Shown here: positions 7,156-15,250 of the stretch, one piece after another
Position numbering within the stretch: the first letter of the stretch is position 1
How the letters are laid out: the number at the start of each line of letters is the position of its first letter
Assembly: GCA_900314165.1 (NCBI GenBank)
Contig: OMUE01000101.1
Coordinates: 1 to 22,845 of the forward strand
Source of the DNA: an uncultured Acidaminococcus sp.
Lineage (GTDB): Bacteria; Bacillota_C; Negativicutes; Acidaminococcales; Acidaminococcaceae
Reading direction: 5' to 3'
Length of the DNA: 22,845 nucleotides
The notes under the pieces: model-generated
Told to the model about the DNA's origin: nothing
The model's input: the letters and a program-made list of their open reading frames with translations, nothing else
Databases searched by the model: none
Made by a program: the position numbers and the translations under genes

Positions 7156-8529
7156 TTGGGTATCTTGAAAGCGTTGCTGACGCCCCCTGCAGGGTCGAAG
7201 CTGCTTTTTTCCAATAGGAACTTATTTTATCTGTTCCTGCCCCTGGTCTGCGAGCAGCTGCTGGTAGTCCTGGCAGGCTTCACGGATTCCATCATGGCCG
7301 CAGCCATCGGGCAGGCCGCGGTGTCCGGCATCTCCCTCATCGACAACATCATGCTGCTCATCATCCTGATCTTTGTGGCCCTGGCCACGGGCGGATCCGT
7401 CATCATGGGCCAGTACCTGGGACGAGGGGACCGGGGACGGGCCCGGGAAGCCGGCCGCCAGCTGGTCTGGATGGTGGGCCTGATTTCCCTGGTGTTCATG
7501 GCGCTTTTCTTCTTGTGCCGGCCTTTCATCCTGTACAAGCTGTACGGCAGCAGCTCTCCGGAAGTGCTGGCCAGCGCGGACACGTATCTACAGGTCATCG
7601 GCCTGTCCATCCCCATGCTGGCACTTTTCCAGGCCGGAAGTGTCATCTTCCGGACGGCAGGGAACACGAAATTTCCCATGACCATCGTGTTCTTTGCCGA
7701 TATCCTGAATATTGTGGGCAACTACGTGGCCATCTACATCCTGGGCTGGGGCGTGTTCGGGACGGCTCTGGCTACTACCCTGTCCCGGCTGTTTTCCGCC
7801 GTCATCGTGCTGGTGGTAGGTCAGCGGGCCCGGTTCAGCCTGCAGATTCCGCCCCTGCATAAGGTGAAGCTGGATTGGGACCTGATCCACAGGATGCTGC
7901 TGGTGGGCGTGCCCTTCAGTGTGGAGAACGGTCTGTTCCAGCTGGGCAAGGTCATGGTCATGAGCATCGTCACCATGTTTGGCACGAACGCCATTACAGC
8001 CAATGCAGTAGGCATCGTATTCACGAACCTGCAGGTGCTGCCCGGCATCGCTATGAACCTGGGCATGACCACGGTGGTAGCCCGCTGTCTGGGTGCAGGG
8101 GATGTGGAGCAGAGCCGGTATTACACCCACAAAATCATGGCTCTCATTACCCTGACGAACCTGTCCCTGACCATCCTGACCTTCCTGTGCTGGCCGTTGA
8201 TCCTGTCCATCTATAATTTCCCGAAAGAAACCATGGACATGGTCTGGCAGATCATGTTCTGGCATGGCATGCTGCAGATCTTTATCTGGCCGGAAGCGTT
8301 CTCCCTGCCCGTGACATTTCGGGCGGCCGGGGATGCAAAATTCACCATGATGGCCGGTGTCATCATCATGATGCTGGTGCGGGTAGCCGGCGCCTACGTA
8401 CTGGCCATTCCCTTGGGTTTTGGTATGTTCGGTACCTGGCTGGGCATGTTCCTGGACTGGGTATTCCGGGTCATCGTCTACGTGCCTCGGTACCGCAGCC
8501 GCAAATACCTGAATCATAAGCTCATATAA
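7156..8529 (+). CDS. MATE family efflux transporter
   Basis: This 457-residue integral inner-membrane protein has the usual MATE length, with hydrophobic segments along its whole length consistent with 12 helices. Early signatures fit the MatE domain: LVCEQLLVVLAGFTDSIMAA in the first helix and the Gly-rich ALATGGSVIMGQYLGRGD loop. The second half repeats the pattern (GVPFSVENGLFQLGKVMVM and GMTTVVARCLGAGD). MATE proteins export cationic drugs, flavins or other metabolites using Na+ or H+ gradients; the substrate here is unknown. I use TTG at 7156 because it is the first in-frame start after AAGGAGG (7138-7144); the 11-base gap is slightly long. hydE starts 14 bases after its stop, so the two are probably cotranscribed. 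Confidence 0.9.
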   Translation: MGILKALLTPPAGSKLLFSNRNLFYLFLPLVCEQLLVVLAGFTDSIMAAAIGQAAVSGISLIDNIMLLIILIFVALATGGSVIMGQYLGRGDRGRAREAGRQLVWMVGLISLVFMALFFLCRPFILYKLYGSSSPEVLASADTYLQVIGLSIPMLALFQAGSVIFRTAGNTKFPMTIVFFADILNIVGNYVAIYILGWGVFGTALATTLSRLFSAVIVLVVGQRARFSLQIPPLHKVKLDWDLIHRMLLVGVPFSVENGLFQLGKVMVMSIVTMFGTNAITANAVGIVFTNLQVLPGIAMNLGMTTVVARCLGAGDVEQSRYYTHKIMALITLTNLSLTILTFLCWPLILSIYNFPKETMDMVWQIMFWHGMLQIFIWPEAFSLPVTFRAAGDAKFTMMAGVIIMMLVRVAGAYVLAIPLGFGMFGTWLGMFLDWVFRVIVYVPRYRSRKYLNHKLI

Positions 8530-8543
8530 AGAAGGGATTAATT

Positions 8544-9641
8544 ATGACTTTAGATGAAATCTTACAGAAACCGTCCCTGACGAAGGAAGACCTGATGTTC
8601 CTGCTGGGCCGGGAGAAACCGGAAGAACGGAAAAAGCTGTATGACGCCGCCTACAAAGTAAAAAGCGAAACTGTGGGACGGGTGGCCTATTATAGAGGGC
8701 TGCTGGAATTTTCCAACCGGTGCATCAAAAATTGCAAATATTGCGGCATCCGCCGGGACAACGAAGAAGTGGAACGCTTTGATACGTCCCGGGAGGATAT
8801 CCTGGCCATGGCCCAATGGGCTTATGACAACCACTATGGCTCCCTGACCCTGCAATCCGGGGAACGGCAGGATCCGGAATTCGTGAACCATGTAGAAAGC
8901 CTGATCCGGGACATCAAGAAGATTGGCAACGGCGCCCTGGGCATTACCCTGTGCGTAGGGGAGGAGACGGAGGAAACGTACCGCCGCTGGTTTGAGGCCG
9001 GGGCTCACCGGTACCTGCTGCGCATCGAGACCAGCAATCCGAAGCTGTACGCCACACTGCATCCTCAGGATGGACACCACGAATGGTCCGTCCGCATGCA
9101 CTGCCTGGAGCTGTTGCGGAAAGTGGGCTACCAGGTGGGCACCGGTGTCATGATCGGCCTGCCGGGCCAGACCCTGGAAGATCTGGCAGACGATATCTTG
9201 TTTTTCCGGGATAAGGATATCGATATGATCGGCATGGGCCCCTATGTGGTCCATCACAATACGCCCATTGGGAAGCAGGTGGTAGCTTCCGGCGGGGATA
9301 CGCCGGTGGCCAAACAGAAGAGGCTCATCCTGGGACTGAACATGATTGCGGTCACGAGGCTGTTCCTGAAGGATGTGAACATCGCTTCCACCACAGCCCT
9401 GCAGGCTCTGAATCCCTTTGGCCGGGAACTGGGGCTGAAGGCCGGAGCCAATATCCTTATGCCCATTGTCACTGTGCCGGAATACCGGCCCAACTACCTG
9501 CTGTATGACAACAAGCCCTGCGTGGAAGACAATCCGGACCAGTGCAAGAACTGCCTGAGTGCCCGTGTCGCTAGCGTAGGGGACAAAGTAGGCTTTGACC
9601 AGTGGGGCGATTCGCCGCATTTTTTCAAAGAGAAAAAATAG
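8544..9641 (+). CDS. hydE: [FeFe]-hydrogenase maturase HydE (radical SAM)
   Basis: HydE is a cytoplasmic radical-SAM enzyme that, with HydF and HydG, builds the 2Fe subcluster of [FeFe]-hydrogenase. The 365-residue protein has the C-x3-C-x2-C cluster motif at Cys60, Cys64 and Cys67 (RCIKNCKYCGIRRDN). The further segments LQSGERQDP, RYLLRIETSNP, GVMIGLPGQT and GMGPYVVHHNTPIG match the HydE barrel. A C-terminal C-x7-C-x2-C (326, 334, 337) has the spacing of the second-cluster site in Thermotoga HydE, which helps separate it from biotin synthase and PylB. GAAGGG (8531-8536) precedes ATG. It implies an [FeFe]-hydrogenase and HydF/HydG elsewhere, since none is in this window. Confidence 0.92.
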   Translation: MTLDEILQKPSLTKEDLMFLLGREKPEERKKLYDAAYKVKSETVGRVAYYRGLLEFSNRCIKNCKYCGIRRDNEEVERFDTSREDILAMAQWAYDNHYGSLTLQSGERQDPEFVNHVESLIRDIKKIGNGALGITLCVGEETEETYRRWFEAGAHRYLLRIETSNPKLYATLHPQDGHHEWSVRMHCLELLRKVGYQVGTGVMIGLPGQTLEDLADDILFFRDKDIDMIGMGPYVVHHNTPIGKQVVASGGDTPVAKQKRLILGLNMIAVTRLFLKDVNIASTTALQALNPFGRELGLKAGANILMPIVTVPEYRPNYLLYDNKPCVEDNPDQCKNCLSARVASVGDKVGFDQWGDSPHFFKEKK

Positions 9642-9655
9642 ACGTCAGAAAAAAG

Positions 9656-9699
9656 AAGCTGTTTTCATGACATTTTGCCATGAAAACAGCTTTCATTTT
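9656..9699. terminator. Terminator between convergent hydE and the FAD oxidase
   Basis: A 14-bp stem (AAGCTGTTTTCATG at 9656-9669 with CATGAAAACAGCTT at 9679-9692) is followed by TTCATTTT, with an A-rich stretch on the other flank. It can serve hydE on the plus strand and plausibly the convergent oxidase gene on the minus strand. Confidence 0.8.
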
Positions 9700-9700
9700 A

Positions 9701-9736
9701 CTAGCCCACTAGCCCACTAGCCCACTAGCCCACTAG
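9701..9736. repeat. Tandem CTAGCCCA octamer repeat
   Basis: The 8-bp unit CTAGCCCA is repeated 4.5 times without mismatch over 36 bp, between the terminator and the 3' end of the minus-strand oxidase. Each unit contains the palindrome CTAG. There is no coding frame across it and no spacer structure. It behaves as a simple microsatellite-like repeat that could vary between strains. Confidence 0.9.
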
Positions 9737-9753
9737 AAACTAACCCCTGGGAT

Positions 9754-11169
9754 TTAGAAGCAAACCTTATTCGGGTTCAGGATCAGGTTCGGGTCGAAGA
9801 CTTCCTTGATGCCCTGCATCAGGCGGATCGGGGTTTCGCCCAGGTTTTCGGCCAGGTATTGGACCTTGCCGAAGCCGATGCCGTGTTCTCCGGAAATCTG
9901 GCCGCCCAGTTCCGTGCACTTGGCATATAGCAGGTGCATGAATTTGTCTACGGCACCTTTGAATTCCATCATATCCATGTCGTTGGCACAGGTGTAGATG
10001 TGCAGGTTGCCATCGCCGGCATGGCCGAACATCTTGCAGTCGAAGGGGAAGTCCGCTTCGATTTCTTTTACATACAGTACGAAATCAGGAATCTTGGACA
10101 CGGGTACTACCACGTCGCATTCATCCAGCAGGTCCGTCTGTTCTTCAATGCCTTCCAGGAAGGAGCCGCGGGTTTCCCAAACTTTTTCCTGGAACATGGG
10201 TACGTCGGCAACCAATACATCCAGAGCACCGGCTTCCAGTAGCATATCGGCAGCCTGCTCTACCATCTTATCCAACAGGTCATTGTCCGGAGCATCCAGG
10301 GTTACCAGCAGGTAAGCACCTACTTCCGTGCCTTCCACTTGTTTCGGGAATACGCTCTTGCCCAGATATTCTTCAGAGGAAACCAGGATTTCTTTTTCAA
10401 AGAATTCCAGGGTCTGAGGATCCAGACCGGAATGCTTGATGGAGGGTACGCTGCCGATGGCGTCAGCCAGGTCAGCGAAAGGAGCCATAAGGGTGATGTG
10501 GCACTTGGGAGGCGCAATGAGCTTCAGGGTGATTTCCGTAATGATGCCCAGGGTGCCTTCGGAGCCAATCATCAGGTTCAGCAGGCTGTAGCCGGAAGAG
10601 GTCTTGGACACAGGTGCGCCCAGATGGACGATTTCCCCAGTAGGCAGGACTACGGTCATAGCCTGTACGTAGTTCCGGGTAGAGCCGTACTTTACAGCCC
10701 GCATGCCGCCGGCGTTGGTGGACACGTTGCCGCCCAGGGTAGCCAGCTTTTCGCCCGGATCAGGAGGATAGAACATATTGTGGGCTAGAGCGTCCTTGTG
10801 CAGGTCGCCCAGCAGCACGCCGGGCTGTACGGTGACATTCATGTTTTCTTCGTCGTAGCCCAGGATCTTGTTCATGCGCATGGTGCACAGCACGACGCCC
10901 TGCTGTACAGGGGTGCAGCCGCCGGCCAGGCCGGTACCGGCACCGCGGACGGTGACAGGGATGTGGTTCTCATTGCACAGCTTCATAATGGCAGCGATTT
11001 CTTCAGTAGTGGTTACATCGATGGTGACCTCGGGCATGCCAATCCCATAGATGGGCATGGCGTCATGGGTGTAGTCCGGGTTGATATCTTCTCCTACGGT
11101 GACTTTCTTGCCGGAGATTTCTCTCAACTGGGCTAAAATCTCAGGTGTAACAGGTTGATATTCGATCAT
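9754..11169 (-). CDS. FAD-linked 2-hydroxyacid oxidase/dehydrogenase (GlcD / D-lactate dehydrogenase family)
   Basis: This 471-residue cytoplasmic flavoenzyme of the VAO family oxidises a 2-hydroxyacid such as D-lactate, glycolate or D-2-hydroxyglutarate. The N-terminal FAD_binding_4 domain shows VTVRGAGTGLAGG (72-84), YPPDPGE (134-140) and GGNVSTNAGG (146-155). The C-terminal FAD-oxidase domain shows GHAGDGNLH (382-390) and SGEHGIG (426-432, with His429). The length fits GlcD and the LctD subunit of electron-bifurcating lactate dehydrogenases, but no etf genes are adjacent, so partner and substrate are open. On the minus strand AAAGGGG lies shortly before ATG (11169), and a good promoter is present. 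It is divergent from metK and convergent with hydE, so it is a single-gene unit. Confidence 0.88.
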   Translation of the reverse strand: MIEYQPVTPEILAQLREISGKKVTVGEDINPDYTHDAMPIYGIGMPEVTIDVTTTEEIAAIMKLCNENHIPVTVRGAGTGLAGGCTPVQQGVVLCTMRMNKILGYDEENMNVTVQPGVLLGDLHKDALAHNMFYPPDPGEKLATLGGNVSTNAGGMRAVKYGSTRNYVQAMTVVLPTGEIVHLGAPVSKTSSGYSLLNLMIGSEGTLGIITEITLKLIAPPKCHITLMAPFADLADAIGSVPSIKHSGLDPQTLEFFEKEILVSSEEYLGKSVFPKQVEGTEVGAYLLVTLDAPDNDLLDKMVEQAADMLLEAGALDVLVADVPMFQEKVWETRGSFLEGIEEQTDLLDECDVVVPVSKIPDFVLYVKEIEADFPFDCKMFGHAGDGNLHIYTCANDMDMMEFKGAVDKFMHLLYAKCTELGGQISGEHGIGFGKVQYLAENLGETPIRLMQGIKEVFDPNLILNPNKVCF

Positions 11170-11218
11170 TTGGATCCCCTTTCCTAAATCAGGTTAGTTA
11201 ATTAATGTTAGTCTGTTT

Positions 11219-11247
11219 AGTATATTGCGTTTTTTCAGAAAAGTAAA
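11219..11247 (-). promoter_or_regulatory. Promoter of the FAD oxidase gene
   Basis: Read on the minus strand: TTTACT (-35, at 11242-11247), a 17-bp spacer and TATACT (-10, at 11219-11224). Transcription would start near 11212, giving a leader of about 40 bases. The leader contains the palindrome TTAATTAA (11198-11205). Confidence 0.65.
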
Positions 11248-11292
11248 GCGATATTATTGTGTTTTCCGGTTCGACACGAAATTTATACAGTA

Positions 11293-11321
11293 TTGCTTTT
11301 TTCTTTCTGTTCTTATATAAT
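11293..11321 (+). promoter_or_regulatory. metK: Promoter of metK-priA
   Basis: TTGCTT (11293-11298), a 17-bp spacer and a perfect TATAAT (11316-11321) lie directly before the riboswitch. The predicted start, near 11328, includes the whole aptamer. It is back to back with the oxidase promoter, about 45 bp between the two -35 boxes. Confidence 0.75.
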
Positions 11322-11343
11322 AGACAGGCAACAATTACATATT

Positions 11344-11450
11344 GCTCATCAAGAGTGGCGGAGGGAATGGCCCTATGAAACCACAGCAACCATGGCCTTT
11401 GCCAACGGTGCTAATTCCTACAATGCGGTTCGTCTATTGTGAGATGAGAG
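11344..11450 (+). promoter_or_regulatory. SAM-I (S-box) riboswitch controlling metK
   Basis: The aptamer core is clear: AGAGTGGCGGAGGGAATGGC followed by CCTATGAAACC and CAGCAACC (about 11352-11391, the kink-turn and P2 region), then GGTGCTAATTCC (11407-11418) and the P4 arm. P1 forms between CTCATC (11345-11350) and GATGAG (11443-11448). SAM binding stabilises P1, which in this family switches downstream gene expression off. The 3' P1 strand, ATGAGAG (11444-11450), can instead pair with CTCTCAT (11462-11468) as an antiterminator, so the switch mechanism can be read directly. Confidence 0.95.
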
Positions 11451-11461
11451 TCATACAGGTG

Positions 11462-11487
11462 CTCTCATTGTTGAGAGTATTTTTTTT
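11462..11487 (+). terminator. Riboswitch-controlled terminator
   Basis: CTCTCA (11462-11467) pairs with TGAGAG (11472-11477) around loop TTGT and is followed by a run of eight T (11480-11487). Its 5' strand is the one captured by the antiterminator when SAM is low, so it forms only when the aptamer is SAM-bound. The metK ribosome site begins six bases after the T tract. Confidence 0.88.
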
Positions 11488-11503
11488 GTGCTAAGGAGGC
11501 AAC

Positions 11504-12682
11504 ATGAGAAAGTTTTTTACATCTGAATCCGTGACCGAAGGTCATCCTGATAAGATTGCAGACCAGATTTCCGATGCAGTCCTGGATGCCATTATTGCAG
11601 AAGACCCGGATGCCCGGGTAGCCTGCGAAACCCTGGTGGCTACCGGCCAAATCCATATCGTAGGGGAAATCTCTACCAGCTGCTACGTGGATATCGCCAA
11701 GCTGGCCCGGCAGACTGTAAAGGATATCGGCTATGACCGTGCAAAATACGGGTTTGACGGGGATACCTGTGGCGTCCTGATTTCCCTGGATGAACAGTCC
11801 GCAGATATCGCTTTGGGCGTGGATAATTCTGACGAAGCCAAAAGCGGCAACCAGTCCGATGAGGAAAAGATCGGCGCCGGTGACCAGGGCATGATGTTCG
11901 GTTATGCCACGGACGAAACTCCGGAATATATGCCCCTGCCCATTTCTCTGGCCCACAAGCTGGCCCGGCGGCTGGCCGAAGTGCGTAAGAACGGCACCCT
12001 GAGTTATCTCCGTCCGGACGGCAAGACCCAGGTTACCGTAGAATACGACGGGGATACCCCTGTGCGGGTAGATACCATCGTCATCTCTGCACAGCACAGC
12101 CCCGATGTATCTATGGAACAGCTGCGCAAGGACATTATGGAATACGTGATCAAACCGGTAGTTCCTGCTGAACTGCTGGATGCTAAGACGAAATACCATA
12201 TCAACCCTACGGGCCGTTTTGTTATCGGCGGACCTCAGGGGGATTCCGGCCTGACCGGGCGGAAAATCATTGTAGATACCTACGGCGGCATGGCCCGTCA
12301 TGGGGGCGGCGCCTTCTCCGGCAAGGATCCTACGAAAGTGGACCGCAGTGCTGCCTACGCAGCCCGCTATGTGGCTAAGAACGTGGTGGCTGCCGGCCTG
12401 GCCAAGAAGTGCGAAATCCAGTTGGCCTATGCCATCGGCGTGGCTCGTCCTGTGTCCATTGCCGTGAATACGTTCGGTACCGGCCGCCTGCCGGAAGATA
12501 AGATTGCCGAACTCATCGAGAAGAATTTCTCCCTGACTCCTGCAGGCATTATCAAGAGCCTGGATCTGCGCCGGCCCATCTACCGCCAGACGGCGGCCTA
12601 TGGCCATTTCGGCCGCACGGATGTGGACCTGCCCTGGGAACATCTGGACAAAGTGGACGTGCTGAAAAAGGCACTGCAATAA
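11504..12682 (+). CDS. metK: S-adenosylmethionine synthetase MetK
   Basis: MetK makes SAM from methionine and ATP in the cytoplasm as a homotetramer. The 392-residue length is typical. The N-terminal [20 protein letters not shown] contains the ATP-site His14 and Pro15, [12 protein letters not shown] (124-135) is the first PROSITE signature, and [17 protein letters not shown] (267-283) carries the phosphate-binding loop of the second. The start follows AAGGAGG (11493-11499). It lies behind the SAM-I riboswitch, so its product represses its own synthesis. priA begins one base after its stop with no promoter or terminator between. Confidence 0.97.
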   Translation: MRKFFTSESVTEGHPDKIADQISDAVLDAIIAEDPDARVACETLVATGQIHIVGEISTSCYVDIAKLARQTVKDIGYDRAKYGFDGDTCGVLISLDEQSADIALGVDNSDEAKSGNQSDEEKIGAGDQGMMFGYATDETPEYMPLPISLAHKLARRLAEVRKNGTLSYLRPDGKTQVTVEYDGDTPVRVDTIVISAQHSPDVSMEQLRKDIMEYVIKPVVPAELLDAKTKYHINPTGRFVIGGPQGDSGLTGRKIIVDTYGGMARHGGGAFSGKDPTKVDRSAAYAARYVAKNVVAAGLAKKCEIQLAYAIGVARPVSIAVNTFGTGRLPEDKIAELIEKNFSLTPAGIIKSLDLRRPIYRQTAAYGHFGRTDVDLPWEHLDKVDVLKKALQ

Positions 12683-12683
12683 T

Positions 12684-15080
12684 ATGAAATACGCTAAGGT
12701 TGCCATTAATCTGCCTGCCAGGAATATGTTCCGGCAGTTTACGTATAAAGTGCCGGCTGCCCTGGACTTTTTGGACCAGGGCTGGCGGGTTGTGGTGCCT
12801 TTCGGCCAGCAGCTGCTGGAGGGGTTCATCGTAGAGGAGGACCGGGAACCGGACCTGTCGCGGGAACTAAAAGAAATAGTGGACGTACTGGGGACCAGTC
12901 CCTGGTTTGATAGAGAAATGCTGGCTACAGCCTATTGGCTTAGCCAGTATTATCTATGTACGCTGGCAGAAGCACTGCGGCTGTTCATCCCGGGCCACAG
13001 ATCTATAGCTGCCGTAGGCCGCTATGTACCTGTGCCGGAGCTGACGGTGAGCCTGCTGCCCCGTGAACAGGAGCTTTACGACTTCCTGCAGCAGAAAGGT
13101 CCTCTGCCCCGAAAGGCTATCAGCCGTCTGCCCGATGGGGAAGAAGCCTTAAAAGGGCTCATTACGAAGAAGGCAGTTAATTTATCGTTTGAAGTTAAAT
13201 ATAAATTGAAGGAAAAGCAGGAGCGGACCTTTTCCATCACACCGGAAGGCAAGTCTGCCCTGGAGCAGAAGCTCGTCCGGGGAAAGAGCCAGAAAACGGC
13301 TCTGGAAATCTTAACGCAGCAGACCGTGGTCAATCGGGAAGCTATGGACGCAGCCGGGATTTCCGCCTCCGTGCTCCATACCTTGGTGGAAAAAGGCTGG
13401 GTGCTGGAAGGCCGGCAGCGGGTGCTGCGGGACAGCTACCAGGGTCTTCTGGCACAGAAAGAGACTATGGAGCTGACGGCGGAGCAGAGGGCTGCTATTG
13501 ACGCAGTGGAACAGGCCCGGCAGGCCGGCGAGGCCCGGACGTTCCTGCTGCAGGGTGTTACGGGCAGCGGCAAGACGGAAGTCTATCTGCGTCTGGCAGC
13601 CCACGCTCTGGAACAGGGAAAACAGGTCATGATGCTGGTGCCGGAAATCGCCCTGACGGGACAGATTGTCCGTCGTTTCAAAGCCTGGTTTGGCAACGAC
13701 GTGGCCGTAGCCCACAGCAAGCTATCCGCCAGCGAACGGGCTGATGTGTGGTCTCGGATGCGTTCCGGTCAGGCCCGGGTGCTCATTGGCGTGCGCTCAG
13801 CCGTATTTTGTCCTTTTAAAGAGCTGGGGGTCATCCTCCTGGACGAGGAACACGAAGGCTCGTATAAACAGGAAGACCGGCCCAGCTATCACGCCCGGCT
13901 GGTGGCCCAGTACAGGGCTCATTATTACAAGATTCCCGTGGTGCTGGGGTCCGCTACGCCGGATCTGGAATCCTATTATTACGCCACTCAGGGCGTCTAC
14001 ACGCATCTGAAACTGACCCACCGGGCCAAAAGCGGCAGCCATCTGCCCACCGTGTCCATTGTGGATATGCGGGCAGAGCTGCAGAAAGGCAATCGGTCCG
14101 TATTGTCTGATGAATTGCGGGAAGCGCTGGAGCAGACCGTACAGAAACAGGAACAGGCCATCGTGCTGCTGAATCGGCGGGGGTATTCCACATTCGTCAT
14201 GTGCCGGGACTGCGGGGAAGCCCTGACCTGCCCGGACTGCGCCGTGTCCCTGGTATACCATGCCCGGCAGCAGCTGATGGTCTGCCATTACTGCGGCCAT
14301 ACAGAACCGGTGCCCAAGGTATGTCCTCATTGCGGCAGCAGCCGCATCCGGTTCTTTGGAACGGGTACGGAGAAAGCAGAGCAGGAAATCGCCCAGCTGT
14401 GCCCGGGGGTCAATCCCCTGCGCATGGACCAGGATTCTACCAGTGGCAAATTTGCCCATGAACAGATCCTCCAGGCTTTTGCTAAAGGCGACTATAATGT
14501 GCTGCTGGGCACCCAGATGGTGGCTAAGGGCCACGATATTCCCAACGTGACACTCGTTGGCGTGCTCAGCGCCGACTCTGCCCTGAACCTGCCGGACTTC
14601 CGCAGCGGGGAGCGGTGTTTTGCCCTGCTGACTCAGGCGGCTGGACGGGCGGGCCGTGGGGACAAGCCGGGCAAGGTCATCTTCCAAGCGTACGACGCGG
14701 AAAATCCCGTCCTGCTTATGGCAGCAAAACAGGATTACGAAGGCTTTGCCAAACTGGAACTGGCCCAGCGGCAGGAAGTGGGCTATCCGCCTTTTACCAG
14801 GCTGTTGAAGGTCACCGTACTCAGCAAAAACCAGGAAGACGCTATCAGCACGGCCCAACAGCTGGTGAACAATCTGCAGGCCTGGCAGCTGGACACAAAG
14901 GCCGATGTGGAGATTATGGGGCCTTTCCCGGCTATCGTGCCCATGATCAAGCAGGTCTACCGTATCAACGTATTGCTGAAAAGCCAGCATATGCGGACAG
15001 TGAAAACCTGGCTCCGCCAATCTAGGTACATGGATATGTCCAACGTGTATTTTGACGTGGATCCGGTCAGCGTGATGTAA
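12684..15080 (+). CDS. priA: Primosomal protein N' (replication restart helicase PriA)
   Basis: PriA is a superfamily 2 3'-5' helicase that recognises stalled forks and reloads the replisome. The 798-residue protein has the N-terminal 3'-DNA-binding region, Walker A GVTGSGKT (291-298), DEEH box (387-390), GSATP motif (422-426) and an eight-Cys double zinc site in four CxxC pairs (507/510, 516/519, 534/537, 547/550). Later helicase motifs include GTQMVAKGHD and QAAGRAGRGD. ATG at 12684 is one base past the metK stop. No strong ribosome site is visible apart from the A-rich AAAAAGG inside the metK end, so translation may be coupled. Its transcription probably depends on the SAM-controlled metK promoter. 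Confidence 0.95.
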   Translation: MKYAKVAINLPARNMFRQFTYKVPAALDFLDQGWRVVVPFGQQLLEGFIVEEDREPDLSRELKEIVDVLGTSPWFDREMLATAYWLSQYYLCTLAEALRLFIPGHRSIAAVGRYVPVPELTVSLLPREQELYDFLQQKGPLPRKAISRLPDGEEALKGLITKKAVNLSFEVKYKLKEKQERTFSITPEGKSALEQKLVRGKSQKTALEILTQQTVVNREAMDAAGISASVLHTLVEKGWVLEGRQRVLRDSYQGLLAQKETMELTAEQRAAIDAVEQARQAGEARTFLLQGVTGSGKTEVYLRLAAHALEQGKQVMMLVPEIALTGQIVRRFKAWFGNDVAVAHSKLSASERADVWSRMRSGQARVLIGVRSAVFCPFKELGVILLDEEHEGSYKQEDRPSYHARLVAQYRAHYYKIPVVLGSATPDLESYYYATQGVYTHLKLTHRAKSGSHLPTVSIVDMRAELQKGNRSVLSDELREALEQTVQKQEQAIVLLNRRGYSTFVMCRDCGEALTCPDCAVSLVYHARQQLMVCHYCGHTEPVPKVCPHCGSSRIRFFGTGTEKAEQEIAQLCPGVNPLRMDQDSTSGKFAHEQILQAFAKGDYNVLLGTQMVAKGHDIPNVTLVGVLSADSALNLPDFRSGERCFALLTQAAGRAGRGDKPGKVIFQAYDAENPVLLMAAKQDYEGFAKLELAQRQEVGYPPFTRLLKVTVLSKNQEDAISTAQQLVNNLQAWQLDTKADVEIMGPFPAIVPMIKQVYRINVLLKSQHMRTVKTWLRQSRYMDMSNVYFDVDPVSVM

Positions 15081-15083
15081 GCT

Positions 15084-15158
15084 TAGGGGTTAGGGATTAG
15101 CTGGCTGCAGGCCCATGCTCCCAACCTCTAATCCCTAACCCCTAATCCCTAACCCCTA
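15084..15158. repeat. 14-bp CTAATCCCTAACCC repeat: two direct copies and one inverted copy
   Basis: CTAATCCCTAACCC occurs in tandem at 15128-15141 and 15142-15155, and its reverse complement GGGTTAGGGATTAG at 15087-15100. The inverted arm extends to a 17-bp perfect match (15084-15100) with either right-hand copy (15128-15144 or 15142-15158), so two alternative hairpins or cruciforms can form. It begins four bases after the priA stop and precedes the terminator. The TTAGGG content is coincidental, not a telomere. Confidence 0.88.
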
Positions 15159-15167
15159 CCACCCAAG

Positions 15168-15202
15168 GAAAATAGGCTGTGAATTTTTCACAGCCTATTT
15201 TC
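15168..15202 (+). terminator. Terminator of metK-priA
   Basis: A 16-bp perfect stem (GAAAATAGGCTGTGAA at 15168-15183 with TTCACAGCCTATTTTC at 15187-15202) has a three-base loop. Its descending arm ends in TATTTTC; no longer T tract follows, so strength is uncertain. The symmetry (A-rich left, T-rich right) would allow function in both directions. Confidence 0.72.
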
Positions 15203-15209
15203 AATTATA

Positions 15210-15218
15210 TGGTATACT
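15210..15218 (+). promoter_or_regulatory. Candidate extended -10 promoter of the secreted FG-GAP protein gene
   Basis: TGGTATACT at 15210-15218 is a TGn-extended -10. No convincing -35 is visible because the upstream position is occupied by the terminator stem. Transcription would start about 25-30 bases before the GTG start. Confidence 0.45.
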
Positions 15219-15250
15219 GAAAGATATATTTAAGTCTGGAAAGGACCTGG

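Noticed and set aside
9701..9736. CRISPR-like array
   Set aside because: The unit is 8 bp with no spacers and no cas genes nearby; it is a simple tandem repeat.
11465..12829. A 454-codon minus-strand open frame opposite metK
   Set aside because: It lies antisense to metK and spans the riboswitch terminator; the translation shows no family features.
15084..15158. Telomeric repeat or contig-end artefact
   Set aside because: Only three copies are present, one inverted, flanked on both sides by ordinary chromosomal genes.
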